The notes under the pieces were generated by a model that worked only from the letters and a program-made list of their open reading frames with translations, made no database searches and had not been told where the DNA came from. DNA of 64,000 bases, from assembly GCF_009709615.1 (NCBI RefSeq), contig NZ_WJYA01000008.1, forward strand, positions 124,001-188,000, in the 5' to 3' direction. The position numbers and the translations under genes were made by a program. Positions 9,297-18,348 of this stretch are shown here, one piece after another (within the stretch, counting starts at the first letter, position 1; each line of letters opens with the position of its first letter). The stretch is from Winogradskyella ouciana (lineage in GTDB: Bacteria; Bacteroidota; Bacteroidia; Flavobacteriales; Flavobacteriaceae).

Positions 9297-10814
9297 ATGA
9301 AGACAACAATAATAAAATCAATTCTACTTTTGCTGGTTATGTTCACATTCTCATGTGAAGATGTACTGGTTAACGAAGATCCAAATGGTATTGTAATTAA
9401 TGATTTACCACCAGAAGTAATAATGCCTGGAGCACAAACTGTCCCAGCAGCGACCTTTATCTCAAGGATGAATGGTCTAGGTAACCTAATGACTGCGACT
9501 TGGTCTGGTAACGCCCAGCAAGTACAGGCTCCTTATTTTACTGAATTTCAATATCAATTAACTACAGATTTCTATGATGACATTTGGGATAATTTAATGG
9601 CACGAACAGGAAATTTGACTCAAATCATTAATAATGACAATGCTGGTAATTATGATTATTTTAAAGGTGCGTCATTAATATTGAGAGCGTTTTACTTTCA
9701 ATATCTAGTAGATTTATATGGTGATATTCCGTTTACTGAAATTCATCAGCGTGGTAATAATTTATTTCCTTCTTACGACAGTCAAGAAATGGTGTATATG
9801 AATTTAATTACGCAAATAAATGATGCCATAGACATGATATCAAATACTGATGCAAACTCTGCAATTGACATGGGATCTAACGATGTAATGATGAATGGCG
9901 ACATGGATAAATGGATTCGTTTTGCCAATACCATTAAGTTAAGGATGATTGTTAGAATGTATGGCTATGCACAAACTAATTCTGAAGCTTCAACATTTGT
10001 AAATGCTGAAATAGCGACTCTGAATCAGCCTGGTACAGCATTTATAACTTCTGGTGATGATGTAATTATCAATCCAGGATATGCAGATACTAACAATCAA
10101 ATGAGTCCTTTTCCAAGCACTTATGGTTATGCTGCAGGCGAATTTGGGAATTCAGGAAACGTAACGTTTGGTAACTTAGCAACTGGCCCAACAATCTTTC
10201 TTGTGGAATTGTTGGATGGAACAACAACATCAGTTTCTGATAGTAGATTAAATAGACTTTATGCATTACGAGGAGGACAATCTAGCATCCAAGGAAATAC
10301 CCAAGGTGGTGGTGGTCAGCCTTCGCGTCTGGGTCCTGGTTTATTGAGCTCACCTTTGCAAGATGGCTATATTATGACAGCTTCAGAAGCATTGTTCTTA
10401 CAATCTGAAGCAGTATTTAAAGGTATATTGAATAGTGGTGATGCTAAAGGTCTTTTCCAGGAAGCGATTTCATCTTCTTTTGCAAGATTAGGCGCTAATA
10501 TTGGCAATTATCTGACTGAATCAGATAATGTAGACGGTATTGGTTGGGAAGGAACAGCTGATAAATTAGAGGCTATAATCACCCAAAAATGGATTGATCT
10601 AGGTGGAACAAATGGTATTGAAACCTGGATAGAATTCACTAGAACAGGTTACCCAAGTGATATGCCTTTACCAGATATTACAAATAGACCTAATCGTCCT
10701 ATTCGTTTATTATATCCGACCTCAGAATATGCAGGTAATACTGCCAATGTTAGTCCGTTTAACCAAACTGTTGACACAGCCTTTGAAACTAGTATTTTCT
10801 GGGATGTTGACTAA
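9297..10814 (+). CDS. SusD/RagB-family nutrient-binding outer membrane lipoprotein
   Basis: 505 residues. Lipoprotein signal with the lipobox FTFSC (Cys about residue 20). The fold is helical and TPR-like: an early segment ATWSGNAQQVQAPYFTEFQY, a central KGASLILRAFYFQYLVDLYGDIPFTE and a late ITQKWIDLGGTNGIETWIEFTRTGYP are typical of the SusD-like type 2 subfamily. It acts as the extracellular lid over its SusC partner, encoded 8 bases upstream. This subfamily is often found in pairs that do not sit beside carbohydrate-active enzymes, consistent with the context here. The substrate is unknown. Confidence 0.9.
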   Translation: MKTTIIKSILLLLVMFTFSCEDVLVNEDPNGIVINDLPPEVIMPGAQTVPAATFISRMNGLGNLMTATWSGNAQQVQAPYFTEFQYQLTTDFYDDIWDNLMARTGNLTQIINNDNAGNYDYFKGASLILRAFYFQYLVDLYGDIPFTEIHQRGNNLFPSYDSQEMVYMNLITQINDAIDMISNTDANSAIDMGSNDVMMNGDMDKWIRFANTIKLRMIVRMYGYAQTNSEASTFVNAEIATLNQPGTAFITSGDDVIINPGYADTNNQMSPFPSTYGYAAGEFGNSGNVTFGNLATGPTIFLVELLDGTTTSVSDSRLNRLYALRGGQSSIQGNTQGGGGQPSRLGPGLLSSPLQDGYIMTASEALFLQSEAVFKGILNSGDAKGLFQEAISSSFARLGANIGNYLTESDNVDGIGWEGTADKLEAIITQKWIDLGGTNGIETWIEFTRTGYPSDMPLPDITNRPNRPIRLLYPTSEYAGNTANVSPFNQTVDTAFETSIFWDVD

Positions 10815-10827
10815 AAAAATATTGATT

Positions 10828-11688
10828 ATGAAAAACACAAAATTATTAGCTTTAATACTTTTTAGTATGCTATTGACAACATCATGTGTTGATGATGATG
10901 TTCAAGAAATTGAAGGAGAATTTGCCACTACTCCATTTGTAATTGGATTTTCTGAGACTTCTAGAGATGCCATTTTTCAAGTAGATGGATCTGTGCAAAC
11001 ATTGGAAATTCCTGTAAACCTAATAAATGGATTAGAGTATGCATCTTCACCAAATATAACTGCTTCATTAATAGTAGATGCAACAAGCACTGCGGTTCCT
11101 GGTACTGATTTTAATTTTACAAATCCGAGCCAAACAGTAACCATTGAAGAAGATAGAGATTTTGGTATGATTGAATTAACTGTAGATACAGATAATATAG
11201 ATGTTGACAATTCTAAAACATTGGTTTTAAGGTTGGCAGAACCAAGTGTTGGTCTAGTAGCTCAGCAATTTCAAACTATATCTATTGAAATTATCGGTCT
11301 ATGTGTCTCAGATTTAGCAGGAATGTACAGTGTTACAACCACATATGGTTATCACGACTTTTTACCGGCTTATAATCCTAATACTATGGATATCGAAGTT
11401 GTAAGTGTTGGCGACGGACTTTATGAGGTATTTGACTTCTCAGGAGGTCTATATAGTTCTGGCCCTTATGCTGATGCCTATAATACAGGTCCTACAAGCT
11501 TTACAGTACAATTTAGTGATATATGTAATAACATAACTTGGTCCGGACAAACCGATCCTTGGGGAGCATGCACCCCTCTTGATGGAGGTGTAAATGCTGT
11601 GAATCCAACCACAGGAGTCATAACGATCTCATGGTTCTGTGAAGGTTACGGTGAGAATGGAGTTTCTGTTTACACACCTATTGATTAA
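10828..11688 (+). CDS. Surface lipoprotein of the SusCD operon, Calx-beta-like N-terminal domain
   Basis: 286 residues. The reading frame is open from 10657, but the start is the ATG at 10828, because it begins a lipoprotein signal (MKNTKLLALILFSMLLTTSC, lipobox TTSC) 13 bases after the SusD stop. The first 130 mature residues look like one immunoglobulin/Calx-beta-type sandwich (IPVNLINGLEYA ... VDNSKTLVLRLAEP). The C-terminal part (CVSDLAGMYSVTTTYGYHDF ... WSGQTDPWGACTPLDGG) resembles domains that follow DUF1735-type modules in SusE/F-like accessory lipoproteins, though I cannot name its family. Third gene of the SusCD operon; an accessory substrate-binding lipoprotein is the likely role. 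Confidence 0.75.
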   Translation: MKNTKLLALILFSMLLTTSCVDDDVQEIEGEFATTPFVIGFSETSRDAIFQVDGSVQTLEIPVNLINGLEYASSPNITASLIVDATSTAVPGTDFNFTNPSQTVTIEEDRDFGMIELTVDTDNIDVDNSKTLVLRLAEPSVGLVAQQFQTISIEIIGLCVSDLAGMYSVTTTYGYHDFLPAYNPNTMDIEVVSVGDGLYEVFDFSGGLYSSGPYADAYNTGPTSFTVQFSDICNNITWSGQTDPWGACTPLDGGVNAVNPTTGVITISWFCEGYGENGVSVYTPID

Positions 11689-11697
11689 TCTAAAAAA

Positions 11698-12561
11698 ATG
11701 AATACAATGAAATACATATATAATAAAATAACTATCGTTTTAGCTGTAACACTAGTGTTCTTTTATACAGCTTGTGAAGACGACGATTCAATACCTCGAA
11801 GAGGCAAACCTACAATTACTGTAGTTGAGTCTGCCAAAACCGTTGATGAAGGCCAAAGTGCCGTATATGACTTTAATGTGGAGTACCCTGTTAATGAATC
11901 TATTTTTATAAGAATAGATGTTCTTGATGCAGATGGCAACCCAATTCCAACCACTGAGCCTATAGGTGATCCTAACAGTGGAAATGGATATGCAGCTTTA
12001 GTGCTTGATGACATCAATGTACCTTACAATACTTGGTTTGACTCAGGTTTCTTTAGTTATGGATATCTTGGAGGTTCTGGTTATGTAGCAGAAATTCCTG
12101 CATTTACAGAATCATTCTCTTTATCTATTGACGCACTCTTAGACTCTGTAGCTGATGAAGCTCCAGAGACTTATACTTTTAGGTTAACGGGAGTGTCAAC
12201 TGCTGCAGCAGTTATTGATGAAGAAATCACTTTGACCATAAACAACGTTAACGCCTGTATATGGACATTGGTAACAAACGATGCTTTTGGCGACGGATGG
12301 AATGGTGGATTTATTACTGCCACAATAAATGGTGTTGATACTAACTATGCTGCATCAGGAGAAGGTTCTACTTTCGAAATAGGCATGGTAGATAATGATG
12401 TTTATTCATTTTCCTATACTCCTAACGGAGGTGCTGGTTCACCAGGATGGGAGGAAGAAAACACTTATACATTAACTGCACCAGATGGCACCGAGTTTTC
12501 TGACGGACCAGTTCCTGCTGCAGGCGAAATAACCTCAGGAACAAACATTTGTCCTAACTAA
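11698..12561 (+). CDS. Second accessory lipoprotein of the SusCD operon
   Basis: 287 residues from the ATG at 11698; a second in-frame ATG at 11707 (MKYIYNKITIVLAV) is an equally plausible start. Lipobox FYTAC at about residue 26. An N-terminal beta-rich domain (KTVDEGQSAVYDFNVEYPVN) is followed by a C-terminal domain with the FGDGWNGGFITATING motif seen in secreted modules of several phyla. It starts 9 bases after the preceding lipoprotein and is followed by a strong terminator, so it is the last gene of the SusC-SusD operon. Function is unknown; surface ligand binding is inferred from position only. Confidence 0.7.
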   Translation: MNTMKYIYNKITIVLAVTLVFFYTACEDDDSIPRRGKPTITVVESAKTVDEGQSAVYDFNVEYPVNESIFIRIDVLDADGNPIPTTEPIGDPNSGNGYAALVLDDINVPYNTWFDSGFFSYGYLGGSGYVAEIPAFTESFSLSIDALLDSVADEAPETYTFRLTGVSTAAAVIDEEITLTINNVNACIWTLVTNDAFGDGWNGGFITATINGVDTNYAASGEGSTFEIGMVDNDVYSFSYTPNGGAGSPGWEEENTYTLTAPDGTEFSDGPVPAAGEITSGTNICPN

Positions 12562-12591
12562 GGTTTATCAAAAACCTTTTTAGGGTTAGAC

Positions 12592-12625
12592 AAAAAACCA
12601 TCAAATAATATTTGATGGTTTTTTT
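12592..12625 (+). terminator. Intrinsic terminator of the SusCD operon
   Basis: A perfect 14-bp inverted repeat (12592-12605 against 12611-12624, loop TAATA) made of an A-rich side, the core CCATCAAA / TTTGATGG and a run of seven T. It is symmetrical and could work in both directions, but only the plus strand has a gene reading into it. Confidence 0.85.
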
Positions 12626-12672
12626 ATGGATTAAATTCTAACTATAAGCAAAATTCTCTATAATTTTATGGT

Positions 12673-13950
12673 ATGAATATTCCTTTAGCTGAAAGGCTAC
12701 GACCAAAAACTCTCGAAGACTACTTAAGCCAACAACACCTAGTAGGGAAAGAAGGTATGCTCTATCAACAAATAAAAAGTGGAGTCATTCCTTCCCTTAT
12801 TCTTTGGGGACCTCCTGGTATAGGCAAAACCACATTGGCTAATGTTATTGCCAATGAGTCTGAACGTCCTTTTTTTAAATTGAGCGCTATAAATTCAGGA
12901 GTTAAGGACATTAGGGATGTTATTGACAAAGCCAAAAAAAGTGGCGGGTTGTTTACTGCAAAAAACCCTATTTTGTTTATTGATGAAATCCATAGATTCA
13001 GTAAATCACAGCAAGATTCACTATTGGAAGCTGTCGAAAAAGGCTGGGTGACTTTAATAGGTGCCACAACCGAAAATCCAAGTTTTGAAGTGATTTCGGC
13101 ATTACTTTCTAGATGTCAGGTCTATACTTTGAATGCGTTCAGTAAAGATGATTTAGAAGCCTTGTTACAACGTGCCATGAAAGAGGATGAAATCATTTCT
13201 AAATTAAATATCGAATTAAAGGAATCTGAGGCGTTGTTACGATTTTCTGGAGGTGACGCCAGAAAACTATTGAACATCTTTGAGCTTTTAGTAACCTCAT
13301 TTGAAGACGAACCAATTGTTATTACCAATGATCTGGTGATGAAACAAGTGCAGAGCAAGGCTGCTCGATATGACAAAACTGGCGAACAACATTACGATAT
13401 CATTTCAGCTTTTATTAAGTCCATCCGTGGCAGTGATCCTAATGCAGCTGTATATTATTTAGCACGTATGATTGAAGGTGGTGAGGACGTAAAGTTCATT
13501 GCTAGGCGCTTACTTATTTTGGCCAGTGAAGATATTGGCAATGCCAATCCTACGGCTTTGGTCATTGCAAACAATACGTTTCAGGCGGTTTCTGTAATTG
13601 GCAATCCTGAATCTCGGATTATTTTGAGCCAATGCGCTACCTATTTAGCAAGTTCTCCTAAAAGTAATGCCGCTTACGAAGCCATTAATAAAGCGCAGCA
13701 GTTAGTTAAGGAAACTGGTGATTTGTCAGTTCCTTTATCTATAAGAAATGCTCCAACAAAATTAATGAAAGAACTGGGTTATGGTGACCAGTACAAATAT
13801 GCCCACAGTTACGAGAATAACTTTGCTGATCACGAGTTTTTACCAGATGAAATTAAAAATACGACACTTTATAATCCAGGAAATAATGCTCGAGAGCAGG
13901 CACAACGCAATTATTTAAAGGCACTTTGGAAAGATAAGTACGGTTATTAG
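12673..13950 (+). CDS. rarA: Replication-associated recombination protein A (AAA+ ATPase)
   Basis: 425 residues, normal for RarA/MgsA. Walker A is GPPGIGKTT (46-54), Walker B is PILFIDEIHR (about residue 98), followed by sensor 1 LIGATTENPSFEV and the arginine-finger region ALLSRCQVY. The C-terminal half (YLARMIEGGEDVKFIARRLLILASEDIGNANP) is the clamp-loader-like tetramerisation domain specific to this family. It acts at stalled replication forks. A possible -7 element TAATTTTA ends only four bases before the ATG. It converges with the next gene on the minus strand, 6 bases apart. Confidence 0.92.
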   Translation: MNIPLAERLRPKTLEDYLSQQHLVGKEGMLYQQIKSGVIPSLILWGPPGIGKTTLANVIANESERPFFKLSAINSGVKDIRDVIDKAKKSGGLFTAKNPILFIDEIHRFSKSQQDSLLEAVEKGWVTLIGATTENPSFEVISALLSRCQVYTLNAFSKDDLEALLQRAMKEDEIISKLNIELKESEALLRFSGGDARKLLNIFELLVTSFEDEPIVITNDLVMKQVQSKAARYDKTGEQHYDIISAFIKSIRGSDPNAAVYYLARMIEGGEDVKFIARRLLILASEDIGNANPTALVIANNTFQAVSVIGNPESRIILSQCATYLASSPKSNAAYEAINKAQQLVKETGDLSVPLSIRNAPTKLMKELGYGDQYKYAHSYENNFADHEFLPDEIKNTTLYNPGNNAREQAQRNYLKALWKDKYGY

Positions 13951-13956
13951 AGGTGT

Positions 13957-14787
13957 TTAGAATTTAATATCCAACTCTTTTGAAACTTTTGAAGTTCCAT
14001 CATTTGCCGAATACATCCATTTTATACCACTCTTAAAGACTATAGCATCTTCTCCTTTGACGATATAGACATCCTCTGCTGCTGTTTTCAACAAGGTCAT
14101 AAAAATTTTAGATTTGGCATTTAAAATTTGAAATCCTTGAGGAATACTTTTTGCAATTAATCTATTAGTATCTTTAGTAGTGGGTGTTTTCTCTGTTTCT
14201 TTTTTAGTTTCAACTTTAATAACAGGTTTTTCCTTTTTTACCTCTTTTTCTCTTTTTAAGTCTTCAATCTCCATAACCGTTACGGCATCAACCTTCTCTT
14301 CCACATTTTTTACGGCTACTTTTTCTTCAGTATTAACTTCCTGTTTTTCCTTAGGTTTATAGCTGTAATTAAGTTTTTCAATAGATTTAAATGCATCTGC
14401 TAAAGCTTCACGATGCCTTTTCTCATGATTGTTCTCTCCAGATTGCCCAACATCACTCTTTAGAACAAGTTTACCATTACAGTCTTTTAGAATAATCTCT
14501 AACTTGGTTTTTCTAAATCCGCCTTTTACCTCCTTTACATCAGCATACAGTGCCTTGCATCTGTCATTAAACAAATCTTCTGGCAATTGCTCCTCGTTAA
14601 AATAGACATCAAAGCCTTCTCCTTTAAACAGAACCCTTGTCACTGTGTTTAATCTATAAGTATCTTTGCCTTTGAGAAACTCATACTGAAGCGGAATAAC
14701 GATGTATTTATAATTGTTTATATCAGTTTGCGCTTCAGATTTAAAGGCAAAAGTTATAAGGATACATAATATGAGGATTTTTTTCAT
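13957..14787 (-). CDS. Secreted protein of unknown function, copy 2 of a tandem pair
   Basis: 276 residues from the ATG at 14787; the frame is open to 14853, but the downstream ATG gives a clean signal peptide (MKKILILCILITFAFKSEAQ) 2 bases after the preceding stop. Mature N-terminal domain of about 130 residues (INNYKYIVIPLQYEFLKGKDTYRLN ... DRCKALYADV), a Lys/Glu-rich linker of about 80 residues and a small C-terminal domain (KIFMTLLKTAAEDVYIVKGEDAIVF). The same architecture occurs in the adjacent gene 14790-15560, so this is a tandem duplication. Both are exported, probably periplasmic. No known family is recognised; the C-terminal module with DVY(I/F)VK could be a small ligand- or peptidoglycan-facing unit, which is only a guess. 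Confidence 0.72.
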   Translation of the reverse strand: MKKILILCILITFAFKSEAQTDINNYKYIVIPLQYEFLKGKDTYRLNTVTRVLFKGEGFDVYFNEEQLPEDLFNDRCKALYADVKEVKGGFRKTKLEIILKDCNGKLVLKSDVGQSGENNHEKRHREALADAFKSIEKLNYSYKPKEKQEVNTEEKVAVKNVEEKVDAVTVMEIEDLKREKEVKKEKPVIKVETKKETEKTPTTKDTNRLIAKSIPQGFQILNAKSKIFMTLLKTAAEDVYIVKGEDAIVFKSGIKWMYSANDGTSKVSKELDIKF

Positions 14788-14789
14788 CT

Positions 14790-15560
14790 CTAAAATTTTA
14801 TGTTCATGGTGTACTTGGTGATGTCTCCATTGGTGTTTTCGTAATAAACCCATTGGTTATTTTCCTTATAGACAATGGCATTCTTGTTCTTTACCATAAA
14901 CACATCTTTTGCACCTGTATTAATTAAAAGCATAATAATTTTAGGTTCGGAATCCACTAATTGGTAACCGTCTTTTACAGCTTGGGCATAATAGAGTTGG
15001 GCATTGCCTCCTGCTTCATTAATTGTTTCAACAACTTCATCTGGTTGTTTCACCTCCGACTCTTTTTTATCATTAGACTGAGGTTCTTGTTTTTCTACTG
15101 TCGTTGCATTGACTTCAGATTTTGGGCTATAGTTATAGTTTACATTCTTAAAAGTCTCAAAAGCATCTCTTAAAGCTTCATTATAGGCTTTATCAAACTT
15201 CTTTAATCTAGATTCCCCAACTCTAGAGACCATCACCTCATTATCAAAACAATCTTTTAAGGCGATTTCTATTTTTGTTTTAAAAATTCCGCTTTTATCG
15301 TTAGACACGTCTACCATTAATGCCAAACATCTATCATTTTTTAAATCTTCGGGCAAATCCTCGTCAATTAGATAAGATTGATAACCATATTTATTGAACA
15401 AAAAATTAGTGAGTGAGCTTAGTTGGTATTCATCAGCACTTTTAGAAAACTCAAACTGTTTTGGCACTAGTATATATTTATAATCATTAATGCTCATTTG
15501 TGCAAACCCGCTCAAACACATTAAAGTGATGGATACTGTAAGTACTGCTTTTCTCAACAT
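14790..15560 (-). CDS. Secreted protein of unknown function, copy 1 of a tandem pair
   Basis: 256 residues. Signal peptide MLRKAVLTVSITLMCLSGFA (cleavage near residue 20). The mature protein starts INDYKYILVPKQFEFSKS and runs through EDLPEDLKNDRCLALMVDV, which matches the downstream gene almost step by step (NNYKYIVIPLQYEFLKG; EEQLPEDLFNDRCKALYADV). A low-complexity linker is followed by the module PKIIMLLINTGAKDVFMVKNKNAIVY. It lies 8 bases below the YjjG-like gene and 2 bases above its paralogue, so all four genes from 17544 down to 13957 could be one transcript. Function unknown. Confidence 0.72.
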   Translation of the reverse strand: MLRKAVLTVSITLMCLSGFAQMSINDYKYILVPKQFEFSKSADEYQLSSLTNFLFNKYGYQSYLIDEDLPEDLKNDRCLALMVDVSNDKSGIFKTKIEIALKDCFDNEVMVSRVGESRLKKFDKAYNEALRDAFETFKNVNYNYSPKSEVNATTVEKQEPQSNDKKESEVKQPDEVVETINEAGGNAQLYYAQAVKDGYQLVDSEPKIIMLLINTGAKDVFMVKNKNAIVYKENNQWVYYENTNGDITKYTMNIKF

Positions 15561-15568
15561 AATATAGG

Positions 15569-16252
15569 CTATAAATGGTTTACTAAATCTTTTAACTGAA
15601 TTATTCTTTTGTAGTGATGACGATGAGCGTTTTTATAATCAAAATGAATGGTGTCCATACCTACCTTATCCGCTCCTTCTATATCGGCCTCTAAACTATC
15701 GCCAACCATTATACTTTCTTCTACCTTAGCATTTGCAATGTCTATAGCAAAATTAAAAATTTTTGGATTAGGCTTTTTTACTCCAACCATTTCCGAATTG
15801 GTAATAGTTGTAAAGTAGTCTCTAATGTTAGAGCTCTTCATTTTTCGTTCTTGAGCTTCCTCAAACCCATTGGTTATTATATGCAATTCATATTTGTCTT
15901 TGAGATAGTCGAGGATTTCAAAAGTGCCTTCAAACAAATGATTAAAAGTGGTTAAGTGGTCTATGTATGCAACGGATAGATTATTGATCACATTATCTTC
16001 AATCTTAATACTTAAAGCATCAAAAGCTTCTTTTAACCTTCCGTAGCGTAAATCTGTTTTAGACACACGCTCTTCTCTGTAAAGCTTCCAATATTTTAGA
16101 TTTATAGGCTCGTAAACTCCTAAAAAATCATCAAGCTTTGCATTAATATTATTTAACTCAAAAATTTTCTGAAATGTCAATCCAGAATTTTTATCAAAAT
16201 CCCAAAGGGTATGATCTAAATCAAAAAAAACGTGTTTTATATTCCGTTTCAT
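15569..16252 (-). CDS. yjjG: HAD-superfamily hydrolase, YjjG-type pyrimidine nucleotidase
   Basis: 227 residues. HAD motif I is VFFDLDHTLWDF (nucleophile Asp in DLDHT), motif II is HIITNGF, and motif IV is MVGDSLEADIEGA with the conserved Asp pair; a helical cap lies between motifs I and II. The DxDxTLWDF start and overall length match the YjjG family of nucleoside 5'-monophosphatases that remove non-canonical pyrimidine nucleotides. Its ATG overlaps the stop of the upstream gene by 4 bases (16249-16252), so translation is probably coupled. Other HAD phosphatases cannot be excluded. Confidence 0.85.
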   Translation of the reverse strand: MKRNIKHVFFDLDHTLWDFDKNSGLTFQKIFELNNINAKLDDFLGVYEPINLKYWKLYREERVSKTDLRYGRLKEAFDALSIKIEDNVINNLSVAYIDHLTTFNHLFEGTFEILDYLKDKYELHIITNGFEEAQERKMKSSNIRDYFTTITNSEMVGVKKPNPKIFNFAIDIANAKVEESIMVGDSLEADIEGADKVGMDTIHFDYKNAHRHHYKRIIQLKDLVNHL

Positions 16253-17544
16253 TCGGCAGATTCTAGTATTAAATTAAAAAGTGCTCTAAAGCCTTCCCAT
16301 TGATTAAAACCACTAAAGGTATAATTATGAAATACTGGTGTAAACGTACCGTTAACAGCTTTCACCTCGTTAATCAATTTTTGCAAATGCTCTTGTTTAT
16401 CCAACTGGGATTGGTACTTTAATAATGCAAAATCCAAACAATGATATGGGTTAATTTTTAACGGTGTTTGTACCTCATAATCTAAATCATAAAACTGAAA
16501 AGGTGTACAAGTTCCTGCTCTAAAACCAAGTGTATCAATATAACCCATGGTAAAATCTTCATTGATTTCCAACTCTATTAAATTCCTGTAGGATTGCGGA
16601 AGGTTGAGCTTAGAAAATGAATGCCTTACCGCTTTTAATTCGGTATTAATAATGGCTTCCATTTTAAGCTTTTCTTTCTTTAGGATTGAAATATCCTCTA
16701 GAGCAAAATATGAGGCTTTTATTCCTATATCGCAATAATCAGCAACGGATTTTATAAGTGATACAAATTCCTTTTTATTGATACTGATATTTTTATCATA
16801 AGTAGAATAATCTCCAATTAGAAACAGCACCATAAACTTAAAGTCACTTTGCTTTTGCTTGTTTATTATCCATTTAAAACTATCATAAGGATCGCGCTTA
16901 AAACCCATAAGTACCAAATAGCGCTGATACAGTTGTCTTAATCTAAGTCTTCCTAGATCAGAAAAGGTTCCACCAATAGTGCGCAATAATCCTTTTTTTC
17001 TGAAATAGTAAGCCGATGGCACATCTATAATGGGCTGAAGCTTATAATCTCGCTTCGGAAAATCAAAATCAGGAAAACGACTTTTTAAAACGGATTGCAG
17101 TTTATACGCCCAAACATCCACAACAGGCTGATTTAAAAATCGATGTTTATGAGCTATACTCTCTTTCGCCATAAATCGTCCGTAATCATCTTTTACATGA
17201 GGCAAATATTCTTCATATCGACTCAACAAATAAAATGATGCCGCAAAAATATCGAAAGGTAAATCACTGCGTTCACTTGCTGCAAAAAAGCCCTTGGTGT
17301 TGTCCCATTGATGCACTTGTATATCTATATCAGACAGGCCTTGCTCAAACAACAACTCGTTACTTCTTACAAACAACTCATTGCTTAAAGGTTGCTTGGC
17401 ATAAGACATCTTAAGGCTATCGTGAGCAATAAAATCCTCTACTTTGGATGTAAATTTTACTTCCAAACCCAATATACGCTTACATATATGCTTGAAAACA
17501 TATTTTAAACGTGGCGTAATTTTATGGGTGTAAACTAATAGCAT
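16249..17544 (-). CDS. Polysaccharide-deacetylase-like protein (DUF7033-type N-terminus)
   Basis: 431 residues, no signal peptide. The N-terminal 150 residues (MLLVYTHKITPRLKYVFKHI ... FDIFAASFYLLSRYEEYLP) match a domain typical of Bacteroidota that precedes a NodB-like deacetylase fold. The C-terminal half has a deacetylase-like barrel (FKFMVLFLIGDYSTYD, ASYFALED, RHSFSKLNLPQ, DTLGFRAGTCTPFQFYD). The canonical NodB Asp-Asp pair is not clearly visible, so catalysis is uncertain. Downstream it overlaps the phosphatase gene by 4 bases. Family call is moderately sure; substrate unknown. Confidence 0.7.
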   Translation of the reverse strand: MLLVYTHKITPRLKYVFKHICKRILGLEVKFTSKVEDFIAHDSLKMSYAKQPLSNELFVRSNELLFEQGLSDIDIQVHQWDNTKGFFAASERSDLPFDIFAASFYLLSRYEEYLPHVKDDYGRFMAKESIAHKHRFLNQPVVDVWAYKLQSVLKSRFPDFDFPKRDYKLQPIIDVPSAYYFRKKGLLRTIGGTFSDLGRLRLRQLYQRYLVLMGFKRDPYDSFKWIINKQKQSDFKFMVLFLIGDYSTYDKNISINKKEFVSLIKSVADYCDIGIKASYFALEDISILKKEKLKMEAIINTELKAVRHSFSKLNLPQSYRNLIELEINEDFTMGYIDTLGFRAGTCTPFQFYDLDYEVQTPLKINPYHCLDFALLKYQSQLDKQEHLQKLINEVKAVNGTFTPVFHNYTFSGFNQWEGFRALFNLILESAE

Positions 17545-17549
17545 TTTTT

Positions 17550-17580
17550 CAGTTTGCAGTATTCAGTAGCAGTTTGCAGT
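17550..17580. repeat. Short direct repeat between radC and the deacetylase-like gene
   Basis: CAGTTTGCAGT occurs at 17550-17560 and again at 17570-17580, 20 bases apart, within the 43-base gap between the two minus-strand genes. It looks like a fragment of a simple interspersed repeat; no regulatory role is evident. Confidence 0.6.
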
Positions 17581-17587
17581 TTTAAAA

Positions 17588-18286
17588 TTAAAGAATGCCT
17601 TCATCAGCGAAACTAAAATACGCTTTCTCTGTAACAATAAGGTGATCTAGCACTTTAATATCTAAACTTTGGGCTGCCGTTTTTAATTTTTGGGTAATAT
17701 CCTTATCAGCATTACTTGGTTTTAAGGTTCCAGATGGATGGTTATGACAGAGGATTAAAGCCGTAGCGCCTACTTCTAGAGCATTCTTTAGCACTAAGCG
17801 TACATCGACCAAAGTGCCAGTAATACCGCCTTTGCTCAATTGATTTTTCTGAATGACTTTATTTGAATTGTTGAGATACAAAATCCAAAACTCTTCATGA
17901 GGCAATTCTCCCAACATAGGTTGCATAATATCAAAAACCGAACGACTAGATTCTATCTTATCTTCATTGACCGTGTCTTCTATGCGTCTTCGTCTACCCA
18001 GTTCTAAAGCTGCGGCAATGGTTATGGCCTTTGCTTCGCCTATGCCTTTAAATTGCATTAACTGTTTTATGGAAAGTTTACCTAAAGCATTAAGATTATG
18101 GTCTACACTTGCCAAGATACGCTTACACAAGTCCACAGCACTTTCTTCCCGACTTCCCGAACCAATAAGAATGGCAACCAATTCTGCATCGCTCAATACA
18201 GCTTTACCCTTATCTCTTAATTTTTCTCTTGGTTGATCATCTTGTGACCAGTTTTTAATGGAAAATGACGTCTGTTTTTCTGACAT
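17588..18286 (-). CDS. radC: RadC family JAB-domain protein
   Basis: 232 residues. The N-terminal helix-hairpin-helix region is at about 70-90 (MQFKGIGEAKAITIAAA). The C-terminal JAB/MPN metalloprotease-like domain carries the metal ligands His181 and His183 in HNHPSG and Asp194 in SNADKD. Despite the name, a role in DNA repair is doubtful; the family is better described as a JAMM-like domain protein of uncertain function. The ATG is preceded at only four bases by TATCTTTA (18291-18298), a -7-like element. It is divergent from the DUF1569 gene. Confidence 0.87.
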   Translation of the reverse strand: MSEKQTSFSIKNWSQDDQPREKLRDKGKAVLSDAELVAILIGSGSREESAVDLCKRILASVDHNLNALGKLSIKQLMQFKGIGEAKAITIAAALELGRRRRIEDTVNEDKIESSRSVFDIMQPMLGELPHEEFWILYLNNSNKVIQKNQLSKGGITGTLVDVRLVLKNALEVGATALILCHNHPSGTLKPSNADKDITQKLKTAAQSLDIKVLDHLIVTEKAYFSFADEGIL

Positions 18287-18348
18287 GTGCTAAAGATAAA
18301 AAATTGTAAATTTAAGCGTCTAAATAATTCGACTAAAAATCAATCAAA

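Noticed and set aside
14787..14853. Extended N-terminus of the second tandem secreted protein starting at 14853
   Set aside because: It would overlap the previous gene and hide a clean signal peptide that begins at 14787.
17550..17580. CRISPR-like array
   Set aside because: Only two short copies 20 bases apart with no spacer structure; simple repeat.
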